Assembly (NCBI GenBank): GCA_047605605.1
Contig: JASGFG010000004.1
Location: 15,811-79,810, forward strand
Length of the DNA stretch: 64,000 nt
Direction of reading: 5' to 3'
Source of the DNA: JAATGA01 sp047605605
GTDB taxonomy: Bacteria > Pseudomonadota > Alphaproteobacteria > Rhodobacterales > Rhodobacteraceae
Part shown: piece after piece, positions 1 to 8,627 of the stretch
Layout: each line of letters opens with the position of its first letter
Numbering within the stretch: position 1 is the stretch's first letter
Notes under the pieces: model-generated
Seen by the model: the letters and a program-made list of their open reading frames with translations, nothing else
The model's database searches: none
Told to the model about the DNA's origin: nothing
Made by a program: the position numbers and the translations under genes

Positions 1-1181
1 ATGACGTGCTGCGCCCCTGCATCCTGTGGAACGACACCCGCGCGCATCTTGAGGCGGCGGAACTGGATGCCGACCCGCGATTCCGCGCGGTCACAGGGAA
101 TATCGTGTTCCCCGGATTCACTGCGCCGAAAATCGTCTGGGTGCAGCGGAACGAGCCGCAGATCGCCGCCCGGATCGCCAAGGTATTGCTGCCCAAGGAC
201 TATCTGCGCCTGTGGCTGACGGGTGATCATGTGGCGGAAATGTCCGATGCGGCGGGGACCAGTTGGCTGGATACCGGCGCGCGCGACTGGTCGGATGATC
301 TGTTGGCCGCGACGGGTCTAAGCCGCGCGAACATGCCGCGTCTGGTGGAAGGATCGGCCGTTTCCGGCCATGTCAGAGACGTTCTGGCCTCTCGCTGGGG
401 CCTGCCCAAGGGCGTGGTTGTCGCGGGCGGCGGGGGCGACAATGCCGCCTCAGGCGTGGGGGTCGGCGTGGTGCGGGCGGGCGATGCCTTTGTGTCGCTG
501 GGCACCTCGGGCGTGCTGTTCGCGGCCAATGACGGCTATCGCCCCGATCCGGCGACGGCGGTCCATACCTTCTGCCACGCGCTGCCCGGCACCTGGCACC
601 AGATGGGGGTGATCCTGGCGGCGACCGATGCGCTGAACTGGTATGGCCGGTTCGTGGGGCAGGACGCGGCCACGCTGACCGGGGAACTGGGGGCATTGCA
701 GGCGCCCGGAAAGCCCCTGTTCCTGCCCTATCTGGGGGGCGAGCGCACGCCGCTGAACGATGCCGCCATCCGTGGCGCCTTCCTTGGGCTGGAACACGCC
801 ACCGACCGGGCAGCAGGCACGCGGGCGGTGCTGGAGGGCGTGACCTTCGCCATCAAGGATTGCGCCGATGCGCTGGCCGCGACCGGAACCCGGATTGACC
901 GGCTGCTGGCCGTGGGGGGCGGGTCGCGCTCGGATTACTGGCTGCGCGCCATTGCCACCGCGCTCAATTGCCCGGTCAGCCTGCCGGTCTCGGGTGATTT
1001 CGGCGGGGCATTCGGTGCGGCGCGGCTGGCCATCATGGCCGCCACCGGCGCGGGCGCGGAAATCGCCACGCCCCCCCGGATCGAACGGCAAATCGACCCT
1101 GACCTTGCCAAAACCGACGCATTCGCGGCGGGCCATGCCCGCTATCGCGCCGCACAAACCGCCATCAGGACACTGACATGA
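1..1181 (+). CDS. xylB: xylulokinase, C-terminal part (cut by window start)
   Basis: FGGY-family kinase that phosphorylates D-xylulose to D-xylulose 5-phosphate in the cytosol, the second step of the isomerase route for xylose. The gene enters from the left edge: the frame is already open at base 3, and roughly the first 90 residues of a usual ~480-residue XylB are missing. Visible family marks are the ILWNDTR segment near the visible start, LPKDYLRLWLTG (~residue 65), the GDNAASGVG stretch and the C-terminal GGGSRSDYW motif of the FGGY ATP domain. Its stop overlaps the xylA start (ATGA), so the two genes are translationally coupled in one operon. Substrate is assigned from motif plus xylA linkage; another FGGY pentulose kinase is unlikely here. 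Confidence 0.93.
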   Translation, partial: DVLRPCILWNDTRAHLEAAELDADPRFRAVTGNIVFPGFTAPKIVWVQRNEPQIAARIAKVLLPKDYLRLWLTGDHVAEMSDAAGTSWLDTGARDWSDDLLAATGLSRANMPRLVEGSAVSGHVRDVLASRWGLPKGVVVAGGGGDNAASGVGVGVVRAGDAFVSLGTSGVLFAANDGYRPDPATAVHTFCHALPGTWHQMGVILAATDALNWYGRFVGQDAATLTGELGALQAPGKPLFLPYLGGERTPLNDAAIRGAFLGLEHATDRAAGTRAVLEGVTFAIKDCADALAATGTRIDRLLAVGGGSRSDYWLRAIATALNCPVSLPVSGDFGGAFGAARLAIMAATGAGAEIATPPRIERQIDPDLAKTDAFAAGHARYRAAQTAIRTLT

Positions 1182-2479
1182 CCGACTTTTTCAAAGGCAT
1201 CGCCCCCATCCGCTATGAGGGGCCGGACAGCGACAACGAATTCGCCTTTCACCACTACAACCCCGACGAGGTGATCCTGGGCAAGCGGATGGAGGATCAC
1301 CTGCGCTTTGCAGTGGCGTGGTGGCACAGCTTTGCCTGGCCCGGCGGCGACCCCTTCGGCGGGCAGACGCTCGACCGTCCGTGGTTCGGCTCGACCATGG
1401 ATCTGGCAAAGCTGAAAACCGATGTGGCGTTCGAGCTGTTCGGCATCCTGAACGCGCCCTTCTACTGCTGGCACGACGCCGACATCCGCCCCGAAGGGGA
1501 AACCTTTGCCGAAAGCCGCCGCCGGCTGGAGGAGATCGTCGATTACATCGGCGAAAAACAGGCCACCTCGAACACGAAATGCCTGTGGGGCACGGCGAAC
1601 ATGTTCAGCCATCGGCGGTTCATGTCGGGCGCGGCGACCAACCCCGACCCCGAGGTCTTCGCCTATTCCGCCGCGACGGTGAAGGCCTGCCTCGATGCGA
1701 CGCATAAACTCGGCGGGCAGAACTATGTCCTCTGGGGCGGGCGCGAGGGGTATGAGACGCTGCTGAACACCGACCTCAAGACCGAACGCCAGCACGCGGG
1801 CCGGTTCCTGCAAATGGTCTGTGAATATGCCGACAAGATCGGCTTCAAGGGCACGATCCTGATTGAGCCGAAACCGCAGGAGCCGTCGAAGCATCAGTAT
1901 GATTACGACGTGGCGACGGTCTACGGGTTCCTGAAGGATTTCGGGCTGGAGGGCCGGGTGAAAACCAACGTCGAGCAGGGCCATGCCATCCTTGCCGGGC
2001 ACAGCTTTGAACATGAGATCGCGCTGGCCTCGGCCCTTGGCATCTTCGGGTCCATCGACATGAATCGGAACGACTACCAGTCCGGCTGGGACACCGACCA
2101 GTTCCCGAACAACCACGCCGAAAAGACGCTGGCCTTTTACGAGATCCTGCGGGCGGGCGGCTATACCACCGGCGGCACCAATTTCGACGCCAAGATCCGG
2201 CGCCAAAGCCTCGACCCCGAGGATCTGGTGCTGGCCCATGTCGGCGGGATGGACACCTGCGCCCGCGCGCTGAAATCCGCGGCGGCGATGTTTCAGGACG
2301 GCAAGTTGCAGGCGGCGGTGGACGAGCGTTATGCCGGGTGGAACAGCCCTCGCGCGCAAGGCTGGCTGAAGGGCGATCTGGCCACGGTGGCGGCGGCGGT
2401 GGAATCCGAAGCGATCGAGCCAGAACCCCGCTCGGGCCGGCAAGAGCGGCTGGAAAATCTGGTCAACCGTTACGTCTGA
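1178..2479 (+). CDS. xylA: xylose isomerase
   Basis: Converts D-xylose to D-xylulose with divalent metal; cytosolic TIM-barrel enzyme. The 433-residue length is typical of the long (class II) bacterial form. Both family signatures are visible: VLWGGREGYE in the middle, and the metal-site segment IEPKPQEPSKHQYD about 45 residues later. The active-site region near residue 50 (WHSFAWPGGDPF) is also present. The ATG overlaps the xylB stop by four bases. The order xylB-xylA with no intervening promoter indicates one xylose operon, whose regulator and transporter would lie left of the window. Transcription should stop at the hairpin just after the stop codon. Confidence 0.97.
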   Translation: MTDFFKGIAPIRYEGPDSDNEFAFHHYNPDEVILGKRMEDHLRFAVAWWHSFAWPGGDPFGGQTLDRPWFGSTMDLAKLKTDVAFELFGILNAPFYCWHDADIRPEGETFAESRRRLEEIVDYIGEKQATSNTKCLWGTANMFSHRRFMSGAATNPDPEVFAYSAATVKACLDATHKLGGQNYVLWGGREGYETLLNTDLKTERQHAGRFLQMVCEYADKIGFKGTILIEPKPQEPSKHQYDYDVATVYGFLKDFGLEGRVKTNVEQGHAILAGHSFEHEIALASALGIFGSIDMNRNDYQSGWDTDQFPNNHAEKTLAFYEILRAGGYTTGGTNFDAKIRRQSLDPEDLVLAHVGGMDTCARALKSAAAMFQDGKLQAAVDERYAGWNSPRAQGWLKGDLATVAAAVESEAIEPEPRSGRQERLENLVNRYV

Positions 2480-2483
2480 TATG

Positions 2484-2510
2484 AAAAGGCCCCCGCTTGG
2501 GGGCCTTTTT
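2484..2510. terminator. bidirectional rho-independent terminator between xylA and ubiG
   Basis: AAAAGGCCCCC-GCTT-GGGGGCCTTTTT: a GC-rich stem with an A-run on one side and a T-run on the other, so it can end transcripts from both directions. It serves convergent xylA (+) and ubiG (-); the last T is the first base of the ubiG stop codon on the plus strand. Confidence 0.9.
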
Positions 2511-3244
2511 CATCGCCGGATGCTGGCGGTGACGTAGTTCACGCTCAGGTCGCGCGCCGACAGCGACCATTGCCAGCTGATCGGGTTGAAGACCATACCC
2601 TTGCGATCCACCGGGTCCAGCCCCGCGCCCCGCATCAACCCGTAAAGCTCGTCCGGGGTGATGAACTTACGCCAGTCATGCGTGCCCTTGGGCAGCCAGC
2701 GCATCACCCATTCCGCGCCAACGATGGCGGCGGCGAAGGATTTGGCGTTGCGGTTCAGGGTCGAACAGATCAGCAGCCCGCCCGGTTTCAGCAGGTCGTG
2801 ACAGGCGCGCAGAAACGCCTGCGGATCGGCGACATGCTCCACCACCTCCATGTTCAGCACCACATCGAACACCTCGCCCGCCGCGGCCAGATCCTCGGCG
2901 GTGGTCTGGCGATAGTCGATCACCAGCCCCGACTGTTCGGCGTGCAGCCCGGCGACGGCGATGTTCCTTGGCGCCGGATCGGCGCCCACGACCGAAGCCC
3001 CCAGCCGCGCCATCGGTTCCGACAACAGCCCCCCGCCCGAGCCGATGTCGAGAATCCGCAGCCCCGCAAACGGGCGCGGCGCGGTCAGGTCGCGGTCGTA
3101 TTCCGCCGCGATCTGGGTGGTGATGTAATCCAGCCGGCAGGGGTTCATCAGGTGCAGCGGCTTGAACTTGCCATGGGGGTCCCACCATTCGGCGGCCATC
3201 GCCTCGAACTTGGCAACCTCGGCGGGGTCGATGGTGGTGGTCAT
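2510..3244 (-). CDS. ubiG: ubiquinone biosynthesis O-methyltransferase
   Basis: SAM-dependent methyltransferase performing the two O-methylations of ubiquinone synthesis (2-polyprenyl-6-hydroxyphenol and the final demethylubiquinone step). 244 residues, the usual size. The N-terminal block FEAMAAEWWDPHGKFKPLHLMNP is characteristic of UbiG; the SAM motif I is LDIGSGGGLLSEPMARLGA (~residue 65), followed by the acidic D of VVGADPA, and EVVEHVADP lies in the motif II region. It stands alone, divergent from the peptidase gene across a 65-bp gap and convergent with xylA. A core housekeeping gene among catabolic genes. Confidence 0.95.
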   Translation of the reverse strand: MTTTIDPAEVAKFEAMAAEWWDPHGKFKPLHLMNPCRLDYITTQIAAEYDRDLTAPRPFAGLRILDIGSGGGLLSEPMARLGASVVGADPAPRNIAVAGLHAEQSGLVIDYRQTTAEDLAAAGEVFDVVLNMEVVEHVADPQAFLRACHDLLKPGGLLICSTLNRNAKSFAAAIVGAEWVMRWLPKGTHDWRKFITPDELYGLMRGAGLDPVDRKGMVFNPISWQWSLSARDLSVNYVTASIRR

Positions 3245-3309
3245 GGCGATCTCCGTCTTTCGGAAGGGCGGGCTGGCAGGGCGCGTCTGGTCGGATATAT
3301 ACTGTCGCG

Positions 3310-4278
3310 ATGGATCAGAGGTCAGGTCAAAAACGCGCAGTCGAATACCTTTACCCGCCGGTCGAGCCCTTCGATCAGCGAGTGATCGACATGGGCGACG
3401 GTCATCGCGTCTATGTCGAACAATGCGGCCACCCCGAGGGAGAGCCGGTCTTCGTCTTTCACGGCGGCCCCGGCGGCGGCTGTTCGCCCGCGATGCGGCG
3501 CTATTTCGACCCGGCGCATTACCGGGTGGTGCTGTTCGACCAGCGCGGCTGCGGGCGGTCGCGGCCCCATGCCTCGGTGCATGATAACACCACCTGGCAT
3601 CTGGTCTCGGACGTGGAAACCATCCGGCAGATGCTGGGCATCGACCGCTTTGTCGCCTTTGGCGGCAGCTGGGGCGCGACGCTGGCGCTGATCTATGCGA
3701 TCACCCATCCAGAAAGGGTGAGCCGTCTGGTGCTGCGCGGGGTGTTCCTGTCGACGCAGGCGGAACTCGACTGGTTTTATGGCGGCGGGGCGGGGGTGTT
3801 CTTCCCCGACCTGTGGGCGCAGTTCGCAGGCGCAGTCCCCCCTGACGAGCGGGGCGATCTGATCGCGGCCTATCATCGGCGGCTGTTTTCCGGGGATTAC
3901 ACCCAGGAATCGCGCTTTGCCCGGTTGTGGGCGAATTGGGAAAACGCGCTAGCCTCGGTGCATTTCGACGGCCCGCTGGGAGAAAGCCCGACCGACTATG
4001 CCCGTGCCTTTGCCCGGCTGGAGAATCACTATTTCTTCAACGCCGGTTTTCTTGATGGAGACGGCTGGATCCTGCGCAACCGTCCCCGGATCGAGCATAT
4101 TTCGGCGACCGTGGTGCAGGGCCGGTTCGATATGATCTGTCCGCCGGTTTCGGCGTGGAAACTGGCCGAGGGCTGGGACAACTGCGATCTGCGGCTGGTG
4201 CCGCTGTCAGGGCACGCGCTGTCGGAGCCGGGGATCAGCGCGGAACTGGTTCGGGCGATGGATCAGGGGCGGGGATAG
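3310..4278 (+). CDS. pip: proline iminopeptidase
   Basis: Serine peptidase of the alpha/beta-hydrolase fold (family S33) that removes N-terminal proline from peptides. 322 residues, matching the family. HGGPGGGC forms the oxyanion region (~residue 54), DQRGCGRS is the next conserved strand turn, and GGSWGATLAL carries the nucleophilic serine (~residue 120). The acid and base are expected at VQGRFDMICP and PLSGHALSEP near the C terminus, both present. The start at 3310 lies in a short divergent gap facing ubiG; no strong Shine-Dalgarno is visible, and an in-frame start a few codons downstream is possible. Monocistronic. Confidence 0.93.
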   Translation: MDQRSGQKRAVEYLYPPVEPFDQRVIDMGDGHRVYVEQCGHPEGEPVFVFHGGPGGGCSPAMRRYFDPAHYRVVLFDQRGCGRSRPHASVHDNTTWHLVSDVETIRQMLGIDRFVAFGGSWGATLALIYAITHPERVSRLVLRGVFLSTQAELDWFYGGGAGVFFPDLWAQFAGAVPPDERGDLIAAYHRRLFSGDYTQESRFARLWANWENALASVHFDGPLGESPTDYARAFARLENHYFFNAGFLDGDGWILRNRPRIEHISATVVQGRFDMICPPVSAWKLAEGWDNCDLRLVPLSGHALSEPGISAELVRAMDQGRG

Positions 4279-4470
4279 CAAAGGCCGCCCGAAATCTGGC
4301 CGGGTTGGAAAGAGGAGACGTTTCCGTTTCCCCGCCGGCGCGAGCGGGCTCCACCAGGGACGTATCAGCCTGATCCCGGATGAGCCGGCACCCGCCGATG
4401 GGGGGATGTGCCCTTCCGCATGATTTTTTCTCCCTCTGCGATTGGCGTCCGATCCGAGAAAGGGAAGGAA

Positions 4471-4830
4471 AATGAAGCAGGCCCGACTGACGGAAAAGCG
4501 GATCATCGGGACCTTGCAGAAGCTTAAGACTGGCCCAAAGTGCGCTGATTTCTGACGCAAGCATGGGATGTGTGAGGGCAGGTTCTACGCGTGGAAAGGG
4601 AAGTAGTCCGGTATATAGGTGTCGGAGGCCAAACGGCTGAAGGCGCTCAAGGACGAGAACGCCAGGCTGAAGCCGCGGCTGGCGGAGCAGATGCCCGACA
4701 TGGCGGCAATGAAGGAACTGCTGTGAAAAATAGTGACGCCCGCAGTGAAGCGCGAGGCTGTCCCGCCTCTGAAGGCCCAGCCCGGCCTGTCGGAGCGGCG
4801 GGCGGCTCGCCTCTGGAAACCTCGTCCAAG
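4471..4830 (+). pseudogene. IS3-family (IS51/IS407-like) transposase OrfA/OrfB remnant
   Basis: Translation gives the start of a typical IS3-family OrfA, MKQARLTEKRIIGTLQKLK, then stops and frameshifts. It continues as VSEAKRLKALKDENARLK and AEQMPDMAAMKELL (the leucine-zipper end of OrfA). The OrfB start follows immediately as VTPAVKREAVPPLKAQ and LSERRAARLW, after which similarity ends. At least one stop and two frame changes make it inactive. No terminal inverted repeats are recognisable, and the catalytic part of OrfB is absent here. It marks an old insertion to the left of the sugar-acid locus. Confidence 0.8.
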
Positions 4831-5097
4831 GAACGGCTGCGAAGGACTATCCGCTGCGTCTTTCTGGAAGGCCAGCACCTCATCGACCGTGAACTGCGCG
4901 GCGGGCGGCAGCGATGGCATTCCAGAACGGAAGGCCTGGCGGTAGCCGAATACGAAGTCCTGTTCGGCCTGACCGATCAGGCGATTGCCGACGGCCGCCA
5001 AATCTCGTTACGCACAGTCCGGGGCCGCCTGCAACAGCGTTGCGGCAAGCCGGGCCTGACGGAACTGCCGGTGCTGGCCAGCGGCACCGCCCGGTAA
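4831..5097 (+). pseudogene. possible remnant of a LuxR-type HTH protein
   Basis: An open frame without a credible start runs to a TAA at 5095-5097. Its last ~50 residues (GLTDQAIADGRQISLRTVRGRLQQ, then RCGKPGLTELPVLAS) resemble the C-terminal LuxR/GerE helix-turn-helix, where a scaffold like GLSNKEIA-ISxRTVKxHLxxIxxKLGV is expected. The upstream part is fused to transposase debris, so no intact regulator can be encoded. The similarity is by eye only. The remaining bases up to 5258 show nothing I recognise. Confidence 0.35.
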
Positions 5098-5258
5098 AAC
5101 ACCCGTGCAATGGCGATGGCGTTGCGCTTTATGAGCGGAAAATGAATTGAATTTGCAGAGATGACTCTTGCCGGGCCAGCGGTCAAAAGCCCTGAAATAG
5201 GTAAGGTCGCGGTCCGGCTGATGCCGGGACTGAACGCCAACCTTGCAGAGTATCACCC

Positions 5259-6749
5259 CTACATGGTCGCGCCGATCTGCCAGGGCACGAACTCCACCCG
5301 GCCAAAGCCCTGGGCCTCGCTTTTCGTAGGCTGGCCCGAAGCCACGGCCAGCATCATCCGGTAGATCTCCGCCCCTTTGTCGGCAAGGGGAACCCCATCG
5401 ACGATATCGCCGCAATTGATGTCCATGTCTTCACCCATCCGCGCCCATAGGTCGTTGTTGGTCGCGAGCTTGATGCAGGGGACCGGGCGGTAGCCCGAGA
5501 CCGACCCGCGCCCGGTGGTGAAGAGGATCAGGTTGGCCCCTGATGCAACCTGACCCGTCACCGAACAGGGATCATAGCCGGGGCTGTCCATGAAGACGAA
5601 ACCGGGTTGCCGGATCGGTTCGGCATAGCGATAGACCGCTGACAGCGGCGCCGAACCGCCCTTGGCCACCGCCCCCAGCGACTTTTCCAGAATCGTGGTC
5701 AGCCCGCCGCGCTTGTTGCCGGGGCTGGGGTTGTTGTCCATCTCGCCGCCGTTGCGGGCGGTGTAATCCTCCCACCAGCGAATGCGTTCCATCAGGGCTG
5801 CCGCCACTTCGGGACTGGCGCGATGGGTCAGAAGATGCTCGGCCCCGTAGACTTCCGAGGTCTCGGACAGGATCGAGGTGCCCCCCTGCGCCACCAGCGT
5901 ATCCGACGCCACGCCCAGCGCGGGATTTGCGGTGATCCCCGAAAGCCCGTCTGATCCGCCGCATTGCATCCCGACCACCAGCTTCGAGGCCGGAACCGGC
6001 ACCCGGCGGGTGCGGTTGGCCGTTTCGGCCAGCTCTCGCAGGATCGGCCTTGCCGCCTCGACAGTCGCGCGGGTGCCGCCAAGGTTCTGGATCGTCAGAA
6101 ACCGGAAACGCGCCGGGTCCTTCAGCTGCGGCGCGGCCTGAAGCGCCGAAAGCTGCATCACCTCGCAACCAAGCCCGACGACCAGGATCGCGCCGAAATT
6201 CGGATGCGCGGCATAGCCTGCCAGCGTGCGCATCAGGATATCATAACCCTCGCCCCGGCCCGCCATCCCGCAGCCGGTGCCATGGGCAATCGGCACAACC
6301 CCGTCAACATTCGTCAGATCATCGAGAAGGCCGCGCTTTTCGGCATCATCGGCAATGAACTGCGCGACCGAACCCGAACAGTTCACCGTGGTCAGTATAC
6401 CGATGTAATTGCGGGTGCCGACACGGCCGTCAGCGCGCGGGTAGCCCAGAAAAGTATCGGCGGTTTCAGGGGCGGGAAGGACTCGCGCCGAAAATCCGGC
6501 CTCGCCCCCATGCACGTAGGCCATGGCAAGGTTTTGCACATGGACATGCACGCCCAAAGGAATATCCCGCGTCGCCACGCCAATGATCTGGCCATATTTG
6601 CGGACATAGGCCCCGGCAGGAATCGGCCGCAGCGCGAATTTGTGGCCGCGCGGAATGTCCTCGGCGGCACTCTCCTGCCCTGGCGCAAGATCGGTCAGCG
6701 CGATCCCGACATCGTCATCGGGATGCAGCCGCAGGACCCGCGCCATCAT
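5259..6749 (-). CDS. uxaA: altronate dehydratase (UxaA family, full-length SAF + catalytic form)
   Basis: Expected to dehydrate D-altronate to 2-keto-3-deoxy-D-gluconate (KDG). 496 residues, the same size as enterobacterial UxaA. It has an N-terminal SAF-like domain (first ~95 residues, with HVHVQNLAMAY) and a long C-terminal UxaA/GarD domain beginning GYPRADGRVGTRNYIGI. Conserved family blocks visible: HGTGCGMAGRGEGY, VVGLGCEV, GMQCGGSDGLSG, and DSPGYDPCSVTGQVASGANL near the C terminus. ATGA overlap with the upstream dehydrogenase stop supports the start at 6749 and coupling. It is the last gene of the leftward transporter operon. Galactarate dehydratase is the main alternative, but the gene set favours altronate. 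Confidence 0.85.
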   Translation of the reverse strand: MMARVLRLHPDDDVGIALTDLAPGQESAAEDIPRGHKFALRPIPAGAYVRKYGQIIGVATRDIPLGVHVHVQNLAMAYVHGGEAGFSARVLPAPETADTFLGYPRADGRVGTRNYIGILTTVNCSGSVAQFIADDAEKRGLLDDLTNVDGVVPIAHGTGCGMAGRGEGYDILMRTLAGYAAHPNFGAILVVGLGCEVMQLSALQAAPQLKDPARFRFLTIQNLGGTRATVEAARPILRELAETANRTRRVPVPASKLVVGMQCGGSDGLSGITANPALGVASDTLVAQGGTSILSETSEVYGAEHLLTHRASPEVAAALMERIRWWEDYTARNGGEMDNNPSPGNKRGGLTTILEKSLGAVAKGGSAPLSAVYRYAEPIRQPGFVFMDSPGYDPCSVTGQVASGANLILFTTGRGSVSGYRPVPCIKLATNNDLWARMGEDMDINCGDIVDGVPLADKGAEIYRMMLAVASGQPTKSEAQGFGRVEFVPWQIGATM

Positions 6750-7789
6750 GGCCGCACGACCGCCTTGATCAGCCCCGCGCGATCCGCGGCAAGCGCGGCA
6801 AAGCGCCCGGGCAGATCGGTCAGCGGCAGCTCTGCCGACACAAGCGCGGACGTGTCGATCCGGCCGTCACGGATCGCCGCCATGACGCGTTCGAAATCCG
6901 ACTTCAGCGCATTGCGGCTGCCGACGATCCGGGTCTCGCGCTTGTGGAATTCGGCATCCTCGAAGGTGATGGTGTCCTTGACCACGCTGACCAGCACATA
7001 GGTCGAACCATGGGCCAGCAGCGGGAACCCCGCCTCGATGGCGCTTGCCGTGCCGGTCGCATCGAACACGATGTCGAAGCCGTCAGCCAGATCGCCCTGA
7101 AGTATGGAGCCGGCATCGCTATGCGTCCGCTCGAACCCGAATTTCATCCGTGCCTGTTCCAGCCGCTGTAGGCTGAGGTCCAGCAGATGCACCTCGGCCC
7201 CTTCCAGCCGAGCAAAGAGCGCAGTGCCGATGCCGATCGGGCCTGCGCCCGTCACCAACACCCGGTCGCCCGCCCGAATGCCGGAACGCGCCACCGCATG
7301 GGCGCCGATGGCCAGAAACTCCACCATCGCGGCCTGTATCTCGCTCAGTCCAGTGGCTGGATACAGATTGCCCACCGGCACCGCCAAACGCGCGCAAAGG
7401 CCGCCGTCACGGTGAACGCCCAGCACCTCGATCCTGGTGCAACAATTGGGTTTGCCGCGCTGGCAGGGCCTGCAACTGCCACAGGAGACATAGGGATTGA
7501 TCACGACCAGCGTGCCCGCCTGCAGATCCCCGGTGGCATGGGTCAGACGCCCCGAAAGCTCGTGCCCTATGACGCGAGGATAGTTCAGATAGGGATGCTT
7601 GCCCTCGAAGATATGGTAGTCCGTGCCGCACAGACCCACGGCGCAGATATCAACCAGCGCCCATCCGGGCGGGGCGGTCTGCGGCGCCGGGGCCGCGCGC
7701 ACCTCAAACAGGCCCGGTTCGACGCAGCAGCCGGTGATCATCACGTCGATGTCGATCCCTTCGGCCCCGATGTTATCCGTCAAGTTCAT
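6746..7789 (-). CDS. zinc-type alcohol dehydrogenase, probable L-galactonate 5-dehydrogenase
   Basis: Medium-chain NAD(P)-dependent polyol/sugar-acid dehydrogenase, 347 residues. The catalytic zinc site is seen in VGLCGTDYHIFEG and GHELSG; the structural zinc loop is complete (CGSCRPCQRGKPNCC); the Rossmann motif is GAGPIGIGTALFA. Same architecture as LgoD/YjjN-type enzymes, which oxidise L-galactonate to D-tagaturonate. Its position between a sugar importer and altronate dehydratase, with a tagaturonate-reductase-like gene nearby, points to that substrate, but this is inference from context. The ATG at 7789 overlaps the ATPase stop (ATGA); a second ATG at 7741 would give a more usual N terminus. 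An L-idonate or threonine dehydrogenase relative cannot be excluded. Confidence 0.75.
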   Translation of the reverse strand: MNLTDNIGAEGIDIDVMITGCCVEPGLFEVRAAPAPQTAPPGWALVDICAVGLCGTDYHIFEGKHPYLNYPRVIGHELSGRLTHATGDLQAGTLVVINPYVSCGSCRPCQRGKPNCCTRIEVLGVHRDGGLCARLAVPVGNLYPATGLSEIQAAMVEFLAIGAHAVARSGIRAGDRVLVTGAGPIGIGTALFARLEGAEVHLLDLSLQRLEQARMKFGFERTHSDAGSILQGDLADGFDIVFDATGTASAIEAGFPLLAHGSTYVLVSVVKDTITFEDAEFHKRETRIVGSRNALKSDFERVMAAIRDGRIDTSALVSAELPLTDLPGRFAALAADRAGLIKAVVRP

Positions 7790-8556
7790 TGCAGCACTTC
7801 CTTGTTGCGCGGGGTCCAGCCATCCGGCAGTGCGCCCTTGATAATCAGGCTAAGCACATCGTCTTTCGACACTTCGTCGATGCGGTAAGAGCCGACATTG
7901 TGGCCGCGGTTCATCACCACCACCCGGTCACACAAATCAAAAACATCGTGCAAATCATGACTGATCAGAAAGATGCCGACGCCTTCCTGTCGCAGCTGCT
8001 TGATCAATTTCCCGACCATGGCCGTTTCGGCCGGCCCAAGCGCTGCGGTCGGTTCGTCCATGATCAGGCACTTGACGTTGAAATAGATCGCGCGGGCAAT
8101 GGCGATGACCTGTCGTTGGCCGCCGGACAGGCGCGAGACCGGATCCTGCAGGTTACGGAAATTCGGATTCAGCCGGGCCAGCACCTTGCGCGCCTCCTCC
8201 AGCATCCGTTTGTCGTCGAGATTGCCCCACCCAGTGCGCAGCTCTCGCCCCAGAAACAGGTTGGCAGGCGCATCGAGATGGTCGGCCAGCGCCAGGGTCT
8301 GGTAAATGGTCTCGATCCCGTGATCGCGCGCATCATGGGGAGAGGTCATTTCGGCCTTTTGGCCCCCAACGCGGATTTCACCGGCGCTCGGCGCCATGGC
8401 GCCCGAAAGAATGCGCATCAGGCAGGATTTTCCAGCACCGTTATGGCCCAGAACCCCCACCACCTCGCCAGGATAAAGGTCGAGCGTCACGCCGTTCACC
8501 GCATGAACACCGCCAAAGTGCTTCTCAATCCCGATCATTTCCACAAGCGGAGTCAT
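7786..8556 (-). CDS. sugar ABC transporter ATP-binding protein (single-domain FrcA/XylG type)
   Basis: Energises the importer formed with the permease and binding protein just upstream in the same operon. One ATPase domain only (256 residues from the preferred ATG), unlike the double-domain RbsA. Walker A GHNGAGKS (~residue 38), signature LSGGQRQ, Walker B LIMDEPTAALG and switch His SHDLHD are all intact. An ATG at 8556 (protein start MTPLVEMIGIEKHFGG) places the first strand correctly; a longer in-frame reading to 8607 adds an unlikely leader. Cytoplasmic face of the inner membrane. Substrate probably L-galactose or a related hexose or sugar acid, by context. Confidence 0.88.
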   Translation of the reverse strand: MTPLVEMIGIEKHFGGVHAVNGVTLDLYPGEVVGVLGHNGAGKSCLMRILSGAMAPSAGEIRVGGQKAEMTSPHDARDHGIETIYQTLALADHLDAPANLFLGRELRTGWGNLDDKRMLEEARKVLARLNPNFRNLQDPVSRLSGGQRQVIAIARAIYFNVKCLIMDEPTAALGPAETAMVGKLIKQLRQEGVGIFLISHDLHDVFDLCDRVVVMNRGHNVGSYRIDEVSKDDVLSLIIKGALPDGWTPRNKEVLQ

Positions 8557-8627
8557 GGTCTGGCCCTTGCAATTTGAAACCCGGGGAGAAACGAGGGGCG
8601 GAAACACGCCGCCCCCCGCTGAGGTGT

